Part shown: one piece after another, positions 41,617 through 49,385 of the stretch
How the letters are laid out: each line of letters opens with the position of its first letter
Position numbering within the stretch: the first letter of the stretch is position 1
Source: Hydractinia symbiolongicarpus
Taxonomy: Eukaryota > Cnidaria > Hydrozoa > Anthoathecata > Hydractiniidae
DNA length: 64,000 nucleotides
Reading direction: 5' to 3'
NCBI RefSeq assembly: GCF_029227915.1
Contig: NC_079879.1
Coordinates: 15,936,001 to 16,000,000, forward strand
The notes under the pieces: generated by a model
What the model was told of the DNA's origin: nothing
Database searches by the model: none
The model's input: the letters and a program-made list of their open reading frames with translations, nothing else
Program-made: the position numbers and the translations under genes

Positions 41617-43091
41617 ATGAACATGTATTCATACAATCCAAGAGCTAGGTACAAGTCAAACAGGGGAGAATGGGCCCTTGGTATTACAAACCTTGAGCAT
41701 CAGGACATATACGTGTCTACAGGATCACACATTTCTGTGGCATTCCCTGAGTTTACAAAATATGCCATAAAAATCCCCACCAATCTGCTGAATAACCCTG
41801 TTAGAGTGGGATGTATAAAAATCAAGGGCCGGAAACAACGTGTTCAAATAAGCTACATACCCTCTACAATTAATCAGAATGAAGACCTCTATGTTGACGT
41901 GCCAAACATGTCCCAAAATGATGTCATCTTTCCAGGCAGTCTTAAGCTCTTATTTGACCTGACGCTTACGGGGACCAATACCAAACGTACAATCGTGTCA
42001 AAAATAGGCAAAAGTCTGGTGCGAAACCTACGTATTACCCTGAATGGCAACGAGGTGCAGAACATAAGCGATTATAAGACCCTGGCAGTTTACCGGGACT
42101 TGTGCTTACTCAAATTTGATCGTGACAACAACCTCATATTAGACGGCATCAACCCGAACAACGGGACCATTAGGGCTCTGCAAGTCAATGCTCAGTGATC
42201 ATGTCGGGACGGATGAAGAAAAGGCTATAGCTGCGGCGTATGGAAACACCTTCTGTATCCCATTAGGAAGGATGTTTGAGTTGACGAGAGATTTACAGTA
42301 CTATCAAGCGGGACTCCACGACAGGCTGCAATTTGTCATACATTTTGCGTCCTATGGCGACGTGATCAAAGATGCAGGGACAGCAGCCTCGGCATCTACC
42401 GCGGCCAAGGCTGCTGATGCTGCGTACAAGATCACCAACATCAAACTCGAGTTTGACAAGATTACTCATGAAGGTCTAGCAAGTGCCATGATGTCCCGTT
42501 ATAGCCGTCTCGCTTTGCCCTATGAAAGGATCCTAAGAAGCAAAGTAGTCACTGTAAAAGGCTAATACCAGCTATAACCTCCAAATCGATAACCCTGCTA
42601 AAAGTCTCAAAGGCGTCCTACTACTCTTTATAGACCCTGCAAATGTGAAGCTCTATGCTGGTGTCAACAAGGTCTTTTACAATCCAAAAATTGAGAAGAT
42701 AAGCGTCACTGTGGAAGGGGAACCCAATGAACTGTACTCTCATGCCATGCTCCCTAAAGACCACCTCAAACAAGTCGTGAACCTTTTCGCTAGTCATGAC
42801 TCGAATGTGACCATCGGCCAATTCTTTAATGAACGATACGCCCTATTCATAGACTTTAGAGCCTCTCCTGACCATACCCTATATGACTCCGGAAGGCCTC
42901 TACAAAGGCTTAGTGACGGCATCACCCTCCATATGACTAAAAACGCGGATGGGACTGGGGCTTTCAGGTGCTACGTGTGCCTGCTGCAGGACGCGCAGTT
43001 GAATATACTTGATGATATGTTTTACTCTGTGGAGTACTTAATAAAGAGAGATGGCAACAATAGCTGTTTTAATCGCAGGTGCTGCGATTAA
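41617..43091 (+). pseudogene. Polinton major capsid protein, broken by two frameshifts
   Basis: About 490 codons spread over three frames. Frame 1 (from ATG 41617) holds the N-terminal region with EDLYVDVPNMSQNDVIFPGS, LLFDLTLTGT and LRITLNGNEVQ; frame 2 (about 42190-42562) holds GNTFCIPLG and KITNIKLEFDKI; frame 3 (about 42564 on) holds SLKGVLLLFIDP, GEPNELYSHAM, ALFIDFRAS and the tail with AQLNILDDMFYSVEY. These ordered motifs match Polinton/adintovirus-type double-jelly-roll capsid proteins. Frame changes lie near 42190 and 42562. The ORF is open upstream to 41332, but that part shows no capsid-like sequence, so 41617 is preferred as start. The next small gene begins within its 3' end, at 43051. 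Confidence 0.85.
43039..43046 (+). promoter_or_regulatory. TAATAAAG start-proximal motif, membrane gene
   Basis: Exact TAATAAAG, four bases before the ATG at 43051, inside the 3' end of the capsid gene. One of a recurring set in this element. Confidence 0.4.
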
Positions 43092-43449
43092 TGCATTAGC
43101 CTTTAGCGGTACAAACTTCCTATTTAGCAAGCTCTCAGGGAACGGCGAAGGGGAACGGAAAAGACACAACCAGGCTGTGGAAAAATTGCAAGCAGCCCAG
43201 ACCCAATGGATACAAGATGGACAAGCCAAATTGGACTGATTTAACGAGCAACGGGAACTGCAAATAAAGGCAGGAAAGAGCCTAAGGGAGTTGGACGATG
43301 ACATGTACAAATTCTATATCGACTCAAACGAGAAGGCCCCGATATTGTTTGACTATTATACACCTTCTCCTCAGCAAGAAGACGGGTAATTGACCTTCAT
43401 TGTTGGATTCTTATCCCTGCTATGGTTCGTAGCATACAAGTATTTGTAA
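43051..43449 (+). pseudogene. Small membrane protein next to capsid, two in-frame stops
   Basis: One frame of 132 codons begins ATG at 43051 with a hydrophobic N-terminus (IAVLIAGAAINALAFSG), then a charged helical middle (KRHNQAVEKLQAAQTQW), and ends with a second hydrophobic stretch (TFIVGFLSLLWFVAYKYL). TGA at 43237 and TAA at 43387 interrupt it; the final TAA is at 43447. The layout matches a small protein repeatedly found between capsid and integrase in cnidarian Polintons; its function is unknown, with a virion membrane or lysis role only a guess. TAATAAAG lies 4 bases before the ATG, and the gene overlaps the capsid gene's end. Confidence 0.7.
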
Positions 43450-43455
43450 GAACGT

Positions 43456-43485
43456 TTTTTGACATTAATAAAGAGATGTCAAAAA
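43456..43485 (+). terminator. Perfect 10-bp hairpin between membrane gene and integrase
   Basis: Arms tttttgacat (43456-43465) and atgtcaaaaa (43476-43485) are exact reverse complements; the loop is taataaagag. It begins 6 bases after the stop at 43449, and the 3' arm contains the integrase ATG. Possible transcript-end hairpin plus start motif (inference). Confidence 0.6.
43466..43473 (+). promoter_or_regulatory. TAATAAAG start-proximal motif, integrase
   Basis: Exact TAATAAAG, two bases before the integrase ATG at 43476, in the loop of a perfect 10-bp hairpin. Confidence 0.4.
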
Positions 43486-44463
43486 CGCACGTTGTTACGG
43501 AAGAAGAGGCTGGTAAATTAACCCAAATTTACTACATGCCAGAACATCTCTAGGCCGGGCGCAAGTCTATCAAATTGCTCGCAGAAGAGAGCGGTCTATC
43601 CAAAAAGAAGGTCAACAACTGGCTGAGTAGGCAACTCTTATTTCTCCAGCATATCAAAGGCCCTAAAAAGATCGATTATCCACACTTCACCATTACAACA
43701 CCCAACGAAATGCACCAATTCGATCTGTTATACATGCCACATGGCAAGCTATACGTAAACACCTACAAGTACATTCTGACAGGCGTTGGCGTGGCTTCAA
43801 GGTACAAGGTAGCGAGACCGCTACGTACCAAAAAGGCTAGCAAGGTCGCGGACAAAATTAAAGATAGGACCACTGAGGTACCCAAACACCTTCCAGTGTG
43901 ATAATGGCTCCGAATTCAAATCGGACGTAACGAAGTTGCTAGAGGACAAGGGGGTTGAAATTAAGAGGGCCACCACCAACTACCAGCATACGTTTACAGC
44001 CTTTGTAGAATCGTACAACAATGTACTCGCGGAAAGACTCTTTAAGCCTCAAGATGCGATTGTTTCTAACGAGACTAGCAGTATATGGGTTAAAAACCTG
44101 TATACCATAGTGAAAGGCCTAAACAACAGGAAGACTACTATGATCAACATGAAGCCCGGCAAGGCGATCAAACTGGATGAGATACCACTCGCGAAAAGCG
44201 AAGAATATCCCGAGGAAAAATCCTTACCTGAGGATGGTTTTTACCTCTATTTGCTACAACCAGGAGAGGAGCACGGTGATGCGAGACGACGCGCAACTGA
44301 CGCCTTTCGGAGTAGGAAAATGTATAGTTTGGACCGTATTGTGGCGGGTAATCGTGTTTTGTACTATTTAAAGGACGGTCCCGAAAGAAGCTTCGTGTCA
44401 GAGGAACTCATGCAGGTACGAGAGGATGTTCAGGTACCACCGGAACATGTGAAGGATTGGTAA
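43476..44463 (+). pseudogene. Polinton integrase (DDE, retroviral-type), broken
   Basis: About 329 codons. ATG at 43476 opens an N-terminal helical region; a TAG at 43551 sits where related integrases carry tryptophan. The catalytic core then follows: first Asp in HQFDLLYMPHG, second Asp in FQCDNGSEFKSD, and Glu in AFVESYNNVLAERLF, giving an intact D-D-E set by eye. A frameshift near 43890 separates the first Asp from the second. The C-terminal part (LLQPGEEHGDARRRATD, YYLKDGPERSF) is the chromo-like tail typical of the family. It would cut and join element ends to host DNA. The gene converges with the minus-strand block at 44.46 kb. The start codon lies in the arm of a perfect hairpin. Confidence 0.9.
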
Positions 44464-45029
44464 AGAGTATTTTCAGGAGTACCTCTAAAGGTTCATCCTC
44501 CAACTCTTTGCTCGGATCTCTTATATACAGCAAAGGGGGCTCAGTATAGAATATGGTACCCATAAACGATGCCTCTGATAACATCAGGCTCACTTTGAAG
44601 ATCAATTTCAACTAATCGTCTATCCGGTATACGAAAGTTGAGGATATTGCCTATTGTTTCTATGTCAGCCAAATACGACAACTTCAACTCCTCATCTTTG
44701 TTGACCTCGTAGCAGAGTGTACCATACTTGTTCCAATTGACCGAAACAATAGAGAACCCTAGGCTTTTTATATCATCCTCCAGATTCTCGTCAATCTCGC
44801 TCCTTGCCAATGTTCCCCATGCTTTCCTCCCTGACCATACCCTGTTTAAAAGCTCTTCGTCGTTAGGGTATTCAAACCCCTCGTAGTATTCTCCATTTCT
44901 AAACCTAAAATTTTCCAGGCAGGTAGGGCAATAACCACCCACTGATCCTGCCTTTATACAGCATCGCCGTACAGGTACGTGGATATCATAATCCCTTGTA
45001 AATTGCTGTTTTTATACATAGGCTTCCAT
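44408..45029 (-). pseudogene. Unrecognised zinc-finger protein, broken
   Basis: ATG at 45029 opens a frame with a TAA five codons in. It then runs through RRCCIKAG and YCPTCLENFRF, which supply two cysteine pairs for a zinc site, followed by an acidic, beta-rich region (NKYGTLCYEV, LSYLADIETIGNILNF) and a frameshift near 44560 into EPPLLYIRDPSKELEDEPL. The true end is unclear because the C-terminal frame runs past the integrase stop on the other strand. About 190 residues in all. I do not recognise the family. It lies 3' of the MSV199-type gene and after the hairpin at 45081-45107. Confidence 0.5.
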
Positions 45030-45080
45030 CTTTTGATACTTCACTGCCTTTTAACATACAGCCAAAAGGGTCAAAATGAT

Positions 45081-45107
45081 AATTTTACTACCAAGAGTAG
45101 TAGAATT
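45081..45107 (-). terminator. 11-bp hairpin after MSV199-type gene
   Basis: Arms aattttactac (45081-45091) and gtagtagaatt (45097-45107) pair with one mismatch around loop caaga. On the minus strand it begins 9 bases after the stop at 45117. Possible 3'-end signal (inference). Confidence 0.5.
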
Positions 45108-45116
45108 AGCGCCCGC

Positions 45117-45885
45117 TTACGACATATCAATATCAAACATCCCCTCGACTAGATCCCGCGTATCATCGTCAGGTAACGTGAAGTGATTGAGGTAATAATT
45201 CTCAATGCCTAGGGTATCGTCTCTGAATCGGCACCAGGCATGCACTGCATTCGGATCATCGCATTCCGGTTTCCTCCAAATCATCTCGGGGTACATCTCC
45301 CCTAACGTGCTTATTCTTGTGTTGAGTTGCTTACGCTGGCATCGGATCATGTAGTGCTTATGCCCGCCTTTTTTCCATGCTCGTGAGGATCGTTTTTATC
45401 AACACATAGCACGGTATCATATTGATATCGGTGTGGAACATGCCTATGACTTAACTCTGAGTTGTCTTGCTTAAAAGCACTAAGTTGTTCATCCCTATCC
45501 TCGAGCAATTTCATCACTGAGTAAGGCCAGGGCCCTATCTCTGTCTTCGATGGTCTGGCGGTGCTCTTTAATTACATCCTGTAGATTTTGGACACCTGCC
45601 CTGGCCAGCCATTTGATGACTCCTGCACCCTTTGGTTTTCTGGAACGACGAACAATCTCACAAAAATATCACAAAAGCGTCATGCCTATTTTGGTCTTGT
45701 TTTTGTGGTTGGTTTGTAACCAACCCTATCTCATGGAGTGCAAGGGTGGAAATATCTTGATAAGACTCCGCAATCTTTTCAATGCCCAGGAACCGTCCCA
45801 GATCAGCACGTTTGAACATAGGTTGATCCTGGTTATTGGACAGTTTCTCGATGGCTCCTGCGTTGAACATAACTTGCGACGACAT
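45117..45885 (-). pseudogene. MSV199/DUF3627-type (KilA-N-like) DNA-binding protein, broken
   Basis: The N-terminal piece (from ATG 45885) has FKRADLGRFLGIEKI, a motif like the MSV199/Bro-N class of viral DNA-binding domains. After a frameshift near 45660 comes EIVRRSRKPKGAGVIKWL, then a coiled-coil-like linker (EHRQTIEDRDRALALL), another frame change near 45500, and a C-terminal domain with YDTVLCVDKNDP, HYMIRCQRKQLNTRI and AVHAWCRFRDD, resembling DUF3627. The arrangement is common in nucleocytoplasmic large DNA viruses and some virus-like transposons. Role inferred: regulatory or replicative DNA binding. At least two frameshifts. A hairpin begins 9 bases after its stop. Confidence 0.65.
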
Positions 45886-45926
45886 CTTTCTAATATATCA
45901 ACGTAGGCCAGAGGTTTTCACCGTGT

Positions 45927-46526
45927 TCACTCGAGAATCTTCCAAGTCCTAGGATGTTCCAACCTCACATAAAAGCACGCATGCTTGGATTTTCTCAGTT
46001 CAATTTTAATCTCATACCAGTCTGAGATGACATTCGTCTCTTCGTCCAGCAGCTTCATGTCTGATTTTTCGTGGGAGTACCATGCAAACAAGGCTTTTTC
46101 TGCCTCCTGAGGTTCTTGGGCAAGGCAGTATAGCTCTGGGTTAAGAGCCAAAGACTGTGCTTGCGATGCCTTCCCGAAATAGCCAATTCAAGTAGGGGTT
46201 GTCGACGCTTGTTGAGGCTTTCGTCAGATATCATGTCGTCGATTATAAAGAGACTCTCCTCGCCTGCCAACAATGAGGACACTTTCGCTATCCATTCAAA
46301 CAATTGATCCTTAGGATCTATTAGGAACACATATTCGTCCCTCCATAATGAGGCTCTCTCAAGATAGGTCATATTCCACCGTATGGTCGGGCACAGTATC
46401 GCAATATTGTGATAGTGTGCCCTATACTCATTTTCCAGTAGGTCCAGGACACGTTTCGTTTTCCCGCAGCTTGTCGGGCCGGTGAAGGTTGCCGTGTGGG
46501 AGTCTTTTAAAGCATCCAATATTCAT
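45927..46526 (-). pseudogene. Packaging ATPase, HerA/FtsK superfamily, broken
   Basis: Walker A is FTGPTSCGKTKR and Walker B is ESLFIIDDM, followed by LAISGRHRKHSLWLLTQSY with the conserved Gln after LLT. This is the ATPase that packages Polinton and related viral genomes into capsids. The likely ATG is at 46526, overlapping the stop of the preceding gene (TAATG); a one-base frameshift just after it puts the rest in another frame. A second frameshift near 46150 separates the core from the C-terminal part (EKALFAWYSHEKSDMKLL, FYVRLEHPRTWKI). About 200 residues, usual for the family. Confidence 0.88.
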
Positions 46527-46853
46527 TAATAGTAGGACCATTTCCTATTATGGATTTTAGGGTGTATAGCAGCACAGGTTGAACAGATCCACACACTGCC
46601 ATGATTATTCACCAAAGACCACCCGCAGGCAGGGCAGAGCTTGGTATTTTAAGAGAGGTACTGTGGGATATATTAATTTTCCCTGTTGGAAACGTAATAC
46701 ATTGTGGTACTTCTTGACGTGCCGTGCCTTCTTCGGAGGGGGGGGGGGGTGCTCTGATGAGTTCAGCGTACTGAGGTATAATATCGTATGTGAGCAGAGT
46801 GTAAAGAAGCATGTAGTTATCATCCTGTTTGAACCCTCTAATTTCTCTGTCAA
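46526..46853 (-). pseudogene. Zinc-ribbon protein with C12 tract, frameshifted
   Basis: The upstream portion reads DNYMLLYTLLTYDIIPQYAEL up to a run of twelve C on the coding strand (46738-46749 as G). Beyond the run, coding-like text is split over frames and ends with LCPACGWSLVN and WICSTCAAIHPK, a CPxC...CxxC zinc ribbon, with TAA overlapping the ATPase ATG. The start is uncertain: there is no clear ATG upstream of 46812. Family not recognised; zinc ribbons of this type occur in viral transcription factors, but that is only a possibility. At least two frame changes, one at or near the homopolymer. Confidence 0.5.
46738..46749. repeat. G12 homopolymer in zinc-ribbon gene
   Basis: Twelve consecutive G on the plus strand; coding frames on either side do not agree. 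May reflect real slippage or a sequencing error. Confidence 0.9.
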
Positions 46854-47030
46854 TTAAGTGGATCTACCTCGTAGTCAACGTCTTTGATGTCTTTGTTTTT
46901 GTCACCCCGCTTCCCCTTCGCTTTGTCCAGGCAATCTATGCAACTCTTCGTTCTACTATTACCCCTGATCCTAAACTTGTCTGTGCAAAGCATGTGTTTA
47001 CACTTTGAGCATTTCCTATCCACTTTACTA
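46850..47030 (-). pseudogene. Third zinc-finger module of the local family, truncated
   Basis: One frame reads RKCSKCKHMLCTDKFRIRG, then TKSCIDCLDKAKGKRG and ends at TGA 46850. It is a clear relative of the N-terminal modules of the two HNH-type genes just upstream: CxxC, eight or nine residues, F, then CIxCLD. No start codon is visible in frame, and no HNH domain follows. It is joined directly to the end of the second HNH copy, as if sequence between two neighbouring genes had been deleted. Confidence 0.5.
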
Positions 47031-47043
47031 TTCCGGGACTCAC

Positions 47044-47417
47044 CTTGTGTAATACCCTAGTAGCATCAGCAAGCGTCGGAGACTTCCCGGTTTCCTGATA
47101 TTTACACGGAGTCTTGTAATGAATATGCAAGAACTCATAGTCTTTCCATGTCATACCCTCGGAAAACTGGGCCTCAATATGGGCTCTACAGATAGCTATG
47201 AGCTCTTTGTTTCATGTAGAGGCTTGGGGAAATTATCACTACATTCCTTACATTTGTATCTCCGCCTTTGATGGGGCCATTTTGCGCGATACTTTGAGGC
47301 TCTGTTGGCATCGAGGCATTTAATGCATTGATTCAATATTCGACCATTACATTTGATCTTGAACTGGTTCAAAGGAAGAGATCTTGAGCATTTTGAACAT
47401 GTCTTGCTCTCCTCCAT
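47044..47417 (-). pseudogene. Second zinc-finger/HNH-like gene, truncated, active-site residues altered
   Basis: ATG at 47417 starts a module with TCSKCSRSLPLNQF and CIKCLDANRAS, then one RCK-type finger (YKCKECSDN). After a frameshift near 47205 comes an HNH-like region: AHIEAQFSEGMTWKDYE, LHIHYKTPCKY and SPTLADATRVLHK. Compared with the first copy, the expected H-I-D-H core is H-I-H-Y, so metal-binding and catalytic residues are lost. The sequence then breaks off and runs into the third zinc-finger module. A hairpin lies three bases before the ATG. Confidence 0.6.
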
Positions 47418-47420
47418 GTT

Positions 47421-47451
47421 GATTTTTATCTCTCGTAGAGAGATAGAAATC
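47421..47451 (-). terminator. 13-bp hairpin between the two HNH-type genes
   Basis: Arms gatttttatctct (47421-47433) and agagatagaaatc (47439-47451) pair with one mismatch; loop cgtag. It begins 11 bases after the stop of the upstream gene (47463) and ends 3 bases before the next ATG (47417). Confidence 0.55.
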
Positions 47452-47462
47452 TATCGAACTGT

Positions 47463-48126
47463 CTAGTTAGTGATGTATCGATTGCCCTTTGATATGTTCT
47501 CACTCGCCCACATGGTTTGGGTATTGGTGTAGTGCAATCTTCCACCAATCTCAACAAGCGACGGAGCATCCCCATTTTCCTTATATTTAATCGGTACTTT
47601 GTGATCAATGTGCTATACACCATAATTATCCCATGTCATACCATCGGAAAGCTGAGCTTCGATATAAGCCCGCAGGGTAGCGATATCGCAACCTAGGTAC
47701 TCCTGTGAGCTGAGTTCCTTGTTTTCCTTCAGGGCGTCGTGGGTCCGGCTTTTTACAACGTTAGCGATATGTCCAGTAGGGCTGCAAGTGGGACATATTG
47801 CTCTATGTTTTTCATGGTGGCAGATGCTTCCACACCCACAGTCTTTACACGTTGATCGTTGCCTTTTATGGTGGCAATACTGACTCTCCTTGCAGTCTTT
47901 GCAGTGTGATTTTCGCCTACCATGCTCGATGCGTATTTCACTTTCCCCGCACTCTTTACATTGGGATCTCTGCCTTTGATGAGGGCACCTTGTACGTTCC
48001 CGTGACGCCCTCCTAACATCGAGGCATTTGATGCACCATTTTTTTCAGTTGACCATTTTCCTTGATCCTAAAATTGTCCAAAGAAAGCTATTGTTTATAT
48101 CTCGAACACTTACATTTTCCTTCCAT
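47463..48126 (-). pseudogene. Zinc-finger/HNH-type endonuclease gene, near complete
   Basis: ATG at 48126; the first 40 codons are frame-disturbed but show the CxC, LDNFRIKENG and CIKCLDVRRAS pattern. A single long frame then gives repeated short fingers (RCPHQRQRSQCKECG, HGRRKSHCKDCK, CHHKRQRSTCKDCG, CHHEKHRAICPTC), each with a histidine-rich first half and CKxC second half. An HNH-like domain follows: DGMTWDNYG, stop, HIDHKVPIKY, then GGRLHYTNTQTMWASENISKGN. TAG at 47613 replaces the Trp expected before HIDHK. Known relatives are viral and transposon HNH nucleases with finger arrays; the target is unknown. Hairpins lie on both sides. Confidence 0.7.
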
Positions 48127-48130
48127 GTTG

Positions 48131-48162
48131 ACTCGTTTTTGTCCTTAGGGACAAACACGAGT
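48131..48162 (-). terminator. 14-bp hairpin before the first HNH-type gene
   Basis: Arms actcgtttttgtcc (48131-48144) and ggacaaacacgagt (48149-48162) pair with one mismatch; loop ttag. It begins 12 bases after the stop at 48175 and ends 4 bases before the ATG at 48126. Confidence 0.55.
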
Positions 48163-48174
48163 TTTACTAACGAT

Positions 48175-48435
48175 CTATTTCAGTTTCGGTACGATGCTTG
48201 CGGGTAACCACCCCTTTTTCACGGCCATTTCACGACTCGCCCTACCTGCTGCGAAGTACGCCACCATCTTGAGGACATCGTTGGTATCCATTTTTGTAGA
48301 TGGGCGTGAAATGCCAAAGAATTTCTTACCTGCCATGGCATAGGCAAAGGTAAAACTAAGGTCTACAACGGTCTCATACAGCATGTCTAGGATCTCCTTC
48401 TCTTTCGGGGTTACGTTTGCGTGAGGTGTTGCCAT
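48175..48435 (-). CDS. Intact 86-residue Polinton protein, unknown function
   Basis: A clean frame from ATG 48435 to the stop at 48175. It begins MATPHANVTPKEKEILDMLY, with a mildly hydrophobic middle (FTFAYAMAGKKFFGI) and a basic C-terminus (REMAVKKGWLP). I do not recognise a domain. The ATG is preceded directly by TTATAATATAA and lies five bases after the end of the gene above it, so the two look like one transcription block. A 14-bp hairpin begins 12 bases after its stop. It has stayed open in an otherwise decayed element, perhaps simply because it is short. Confidence 0.65.
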   Translation of the reverse strand: MATPHANVTPKEKEILDMLYETVVDLSFTFAYAMAGKKFFGISRPSTKMDTNDVLKMVAYFAAGRASREMAVKKGWLPASIVPKLK

Positions 48436-48440
48436 TTATA

Positions 48441-48800
48441 TTATAACATTTTGAAAATCTTGATATTTGGCTGGGCTTTGCCGCCCTGTTGAGGCTCCGG
48501 AGTCGTCGGCTTGTTAGATTCTCCATCATTTTTGGCTCTACCAAACTTGTACCATATACCAACTCCTATGGCAAGCACGGCTACAGTCCCTACACCATAA
48601 AGGTGTACATTGTCCATCGACTGTACGGAACTTGCAGAAGAGGCTTTGACTGTAGGCTCTACAGTACCCTCTTGTTGTTTCATTTCTTCCTTTATTTTCT
48701 TCATCAGTGCCGCCAACTTGTGTCCTTGGGCCACACGCCTCGGATGCTTTACTGGTTTTGTGATGACTCTCTCTTCTTGTTTCTGTCCTTCTTCACTCAT
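48441..48800 (-). CDS. Intact 119-residue single-pass membrane protein
   Basis: Frame from ATG 48800 to the stop at 48441. The N-terminal half is highly charged (KHPRRVAQGHKLAALMKKIK), followed by a Ser-rich linker, one clear transmembrane helix (YGVGTVAVLAIGVGIWY) and a Pro/Gln-rich tail. Small proteins with this layout (basic N-terminus, one helix) recur in cnidarian Polintons; function unknown, virion membrane or internal capsid association possible. The ATG follows TATAATAA immediately, and only three bases separate it from the gene above. Confidence 0.65.
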   Translation of the reverse strand: MSEEGQKQEERVITKPVKHPRRVAQGHKLAALMKKIKEEMKQQEGTVEPTVKASSASSVQSMDNVHLYGVGTVAVLAIGVGIWYKFGRAKNDGESNKPTTPEPQQGGKAQPNIKIFKML

Positions 48801-48803
48801 TTA

Positions 48804-49298
48804 TTATAGCATCGTCCGAGGCTCTTTCTCCTCCTCCACCTCCTCTTTTTTCTTGCTCATATGTCTAGCTGTATGCCCAAACACCAAGAGGGGTGCTAAA
48901 CATTTACCCAGCGTGCAGTACACGAGAATACCCAGGTCTGCCATGGCATCTCGGATAACTGGATCGTCGTTGATGTGCCTGCGAAGATCCTCAATATTGT
49001 TGATGTCCACGAAATTGGCCACCAGATTAGTATATACATGAACCGCGTGGGTACTTAAAGCTTTCGCTGGTTTTTCACCCTTTTCATGGAGCTCACGTTG
49101 TACGTACTCGGTATGGACCTTATCGATAGCCTCATCAGGGGATTTGTCGACAAACCCTTCTGTGCATTTTTTCGGCAGTAAAAGCCCCTTGCCCTTACGT
49201 AGGGCCTCCTTCAGGGCTTGGCGTTTTTCGATGGGTTTTTCTATCTGCTCGTAGGTTTCTGCAGAGGCTTCGTCGAATACTCGTGCAAGATCTGACAT
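48804..49298 (-). CDS. Intact 164-residue conserved Polinton protein, unknown function
   Basis: Frame from ATG 49298 (MSDLARVFDEASAETYEQIE) to 48804. It has a helical N-terminus, GLLLPKKCTEGFVDKSPDEA, then THAVHVYTNLVANFVDI, LRRHINDDPVIRDAMADLG and a hydrophobic segment (ILVYCTLGKCLAPLLVFGH) with a charged tail. I recognise the pattern as one repeatedly seen in cnidarian Polintons but know no function. The frame is open upstream of 49298; I prefer this ATG because TAATAAAG abuts it, matching other starts in the element. Confidence 0.7.
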   Translation of the reverse strand: MSDLARVFDEASAETYEQIEKPIEKRQALKEALRKGKGLLLPKKCTEGFVDKSPDEAIDKVHTEYVQRELHEKGEKPAKALSTHAVHVYTNLVANFVDINNIEDLRRHINDDPVIRDAMADLGILVYCTLGKCLAPLLVFGHTARHMSKKKEEVEEEKEPRTML

Positions 49299-49306
49299 CT
49301 TTATTA
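49299..49306 (-). promoter_or_regulatory. TAATAAAG start-proximal motif, 164-residue gene
   Basis: Exact TAATAAAG on the minus strand, directly abutting the ATG at 49298. Related AT-rich versions precede the starts at 48800 (TATAATAA), 48435 (TATAATATAA) and 53292 (CAATAAAGA). Confidence 0.4.
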
Positions 49307-49385
49307 ATAGTCGTTTATAACGGAAAAGAACAAAAGCAATCATGGCATAGGGTAGAAGTATGGAGATACACTAACACACCTTCAT

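Noticed and set aside
43038-43310. Minus-strand 90-codon frame opposite the small membrane gene
   Set aside because: Antisense shadow of the conserved plus-strand gene.
47030-47060. gtgagt near 47040 as a real splice donor in the HNH-like gene
   Set aside because: Polinton genes are not normally spliced, and the neighbouring sequence is another broken module; chance match.
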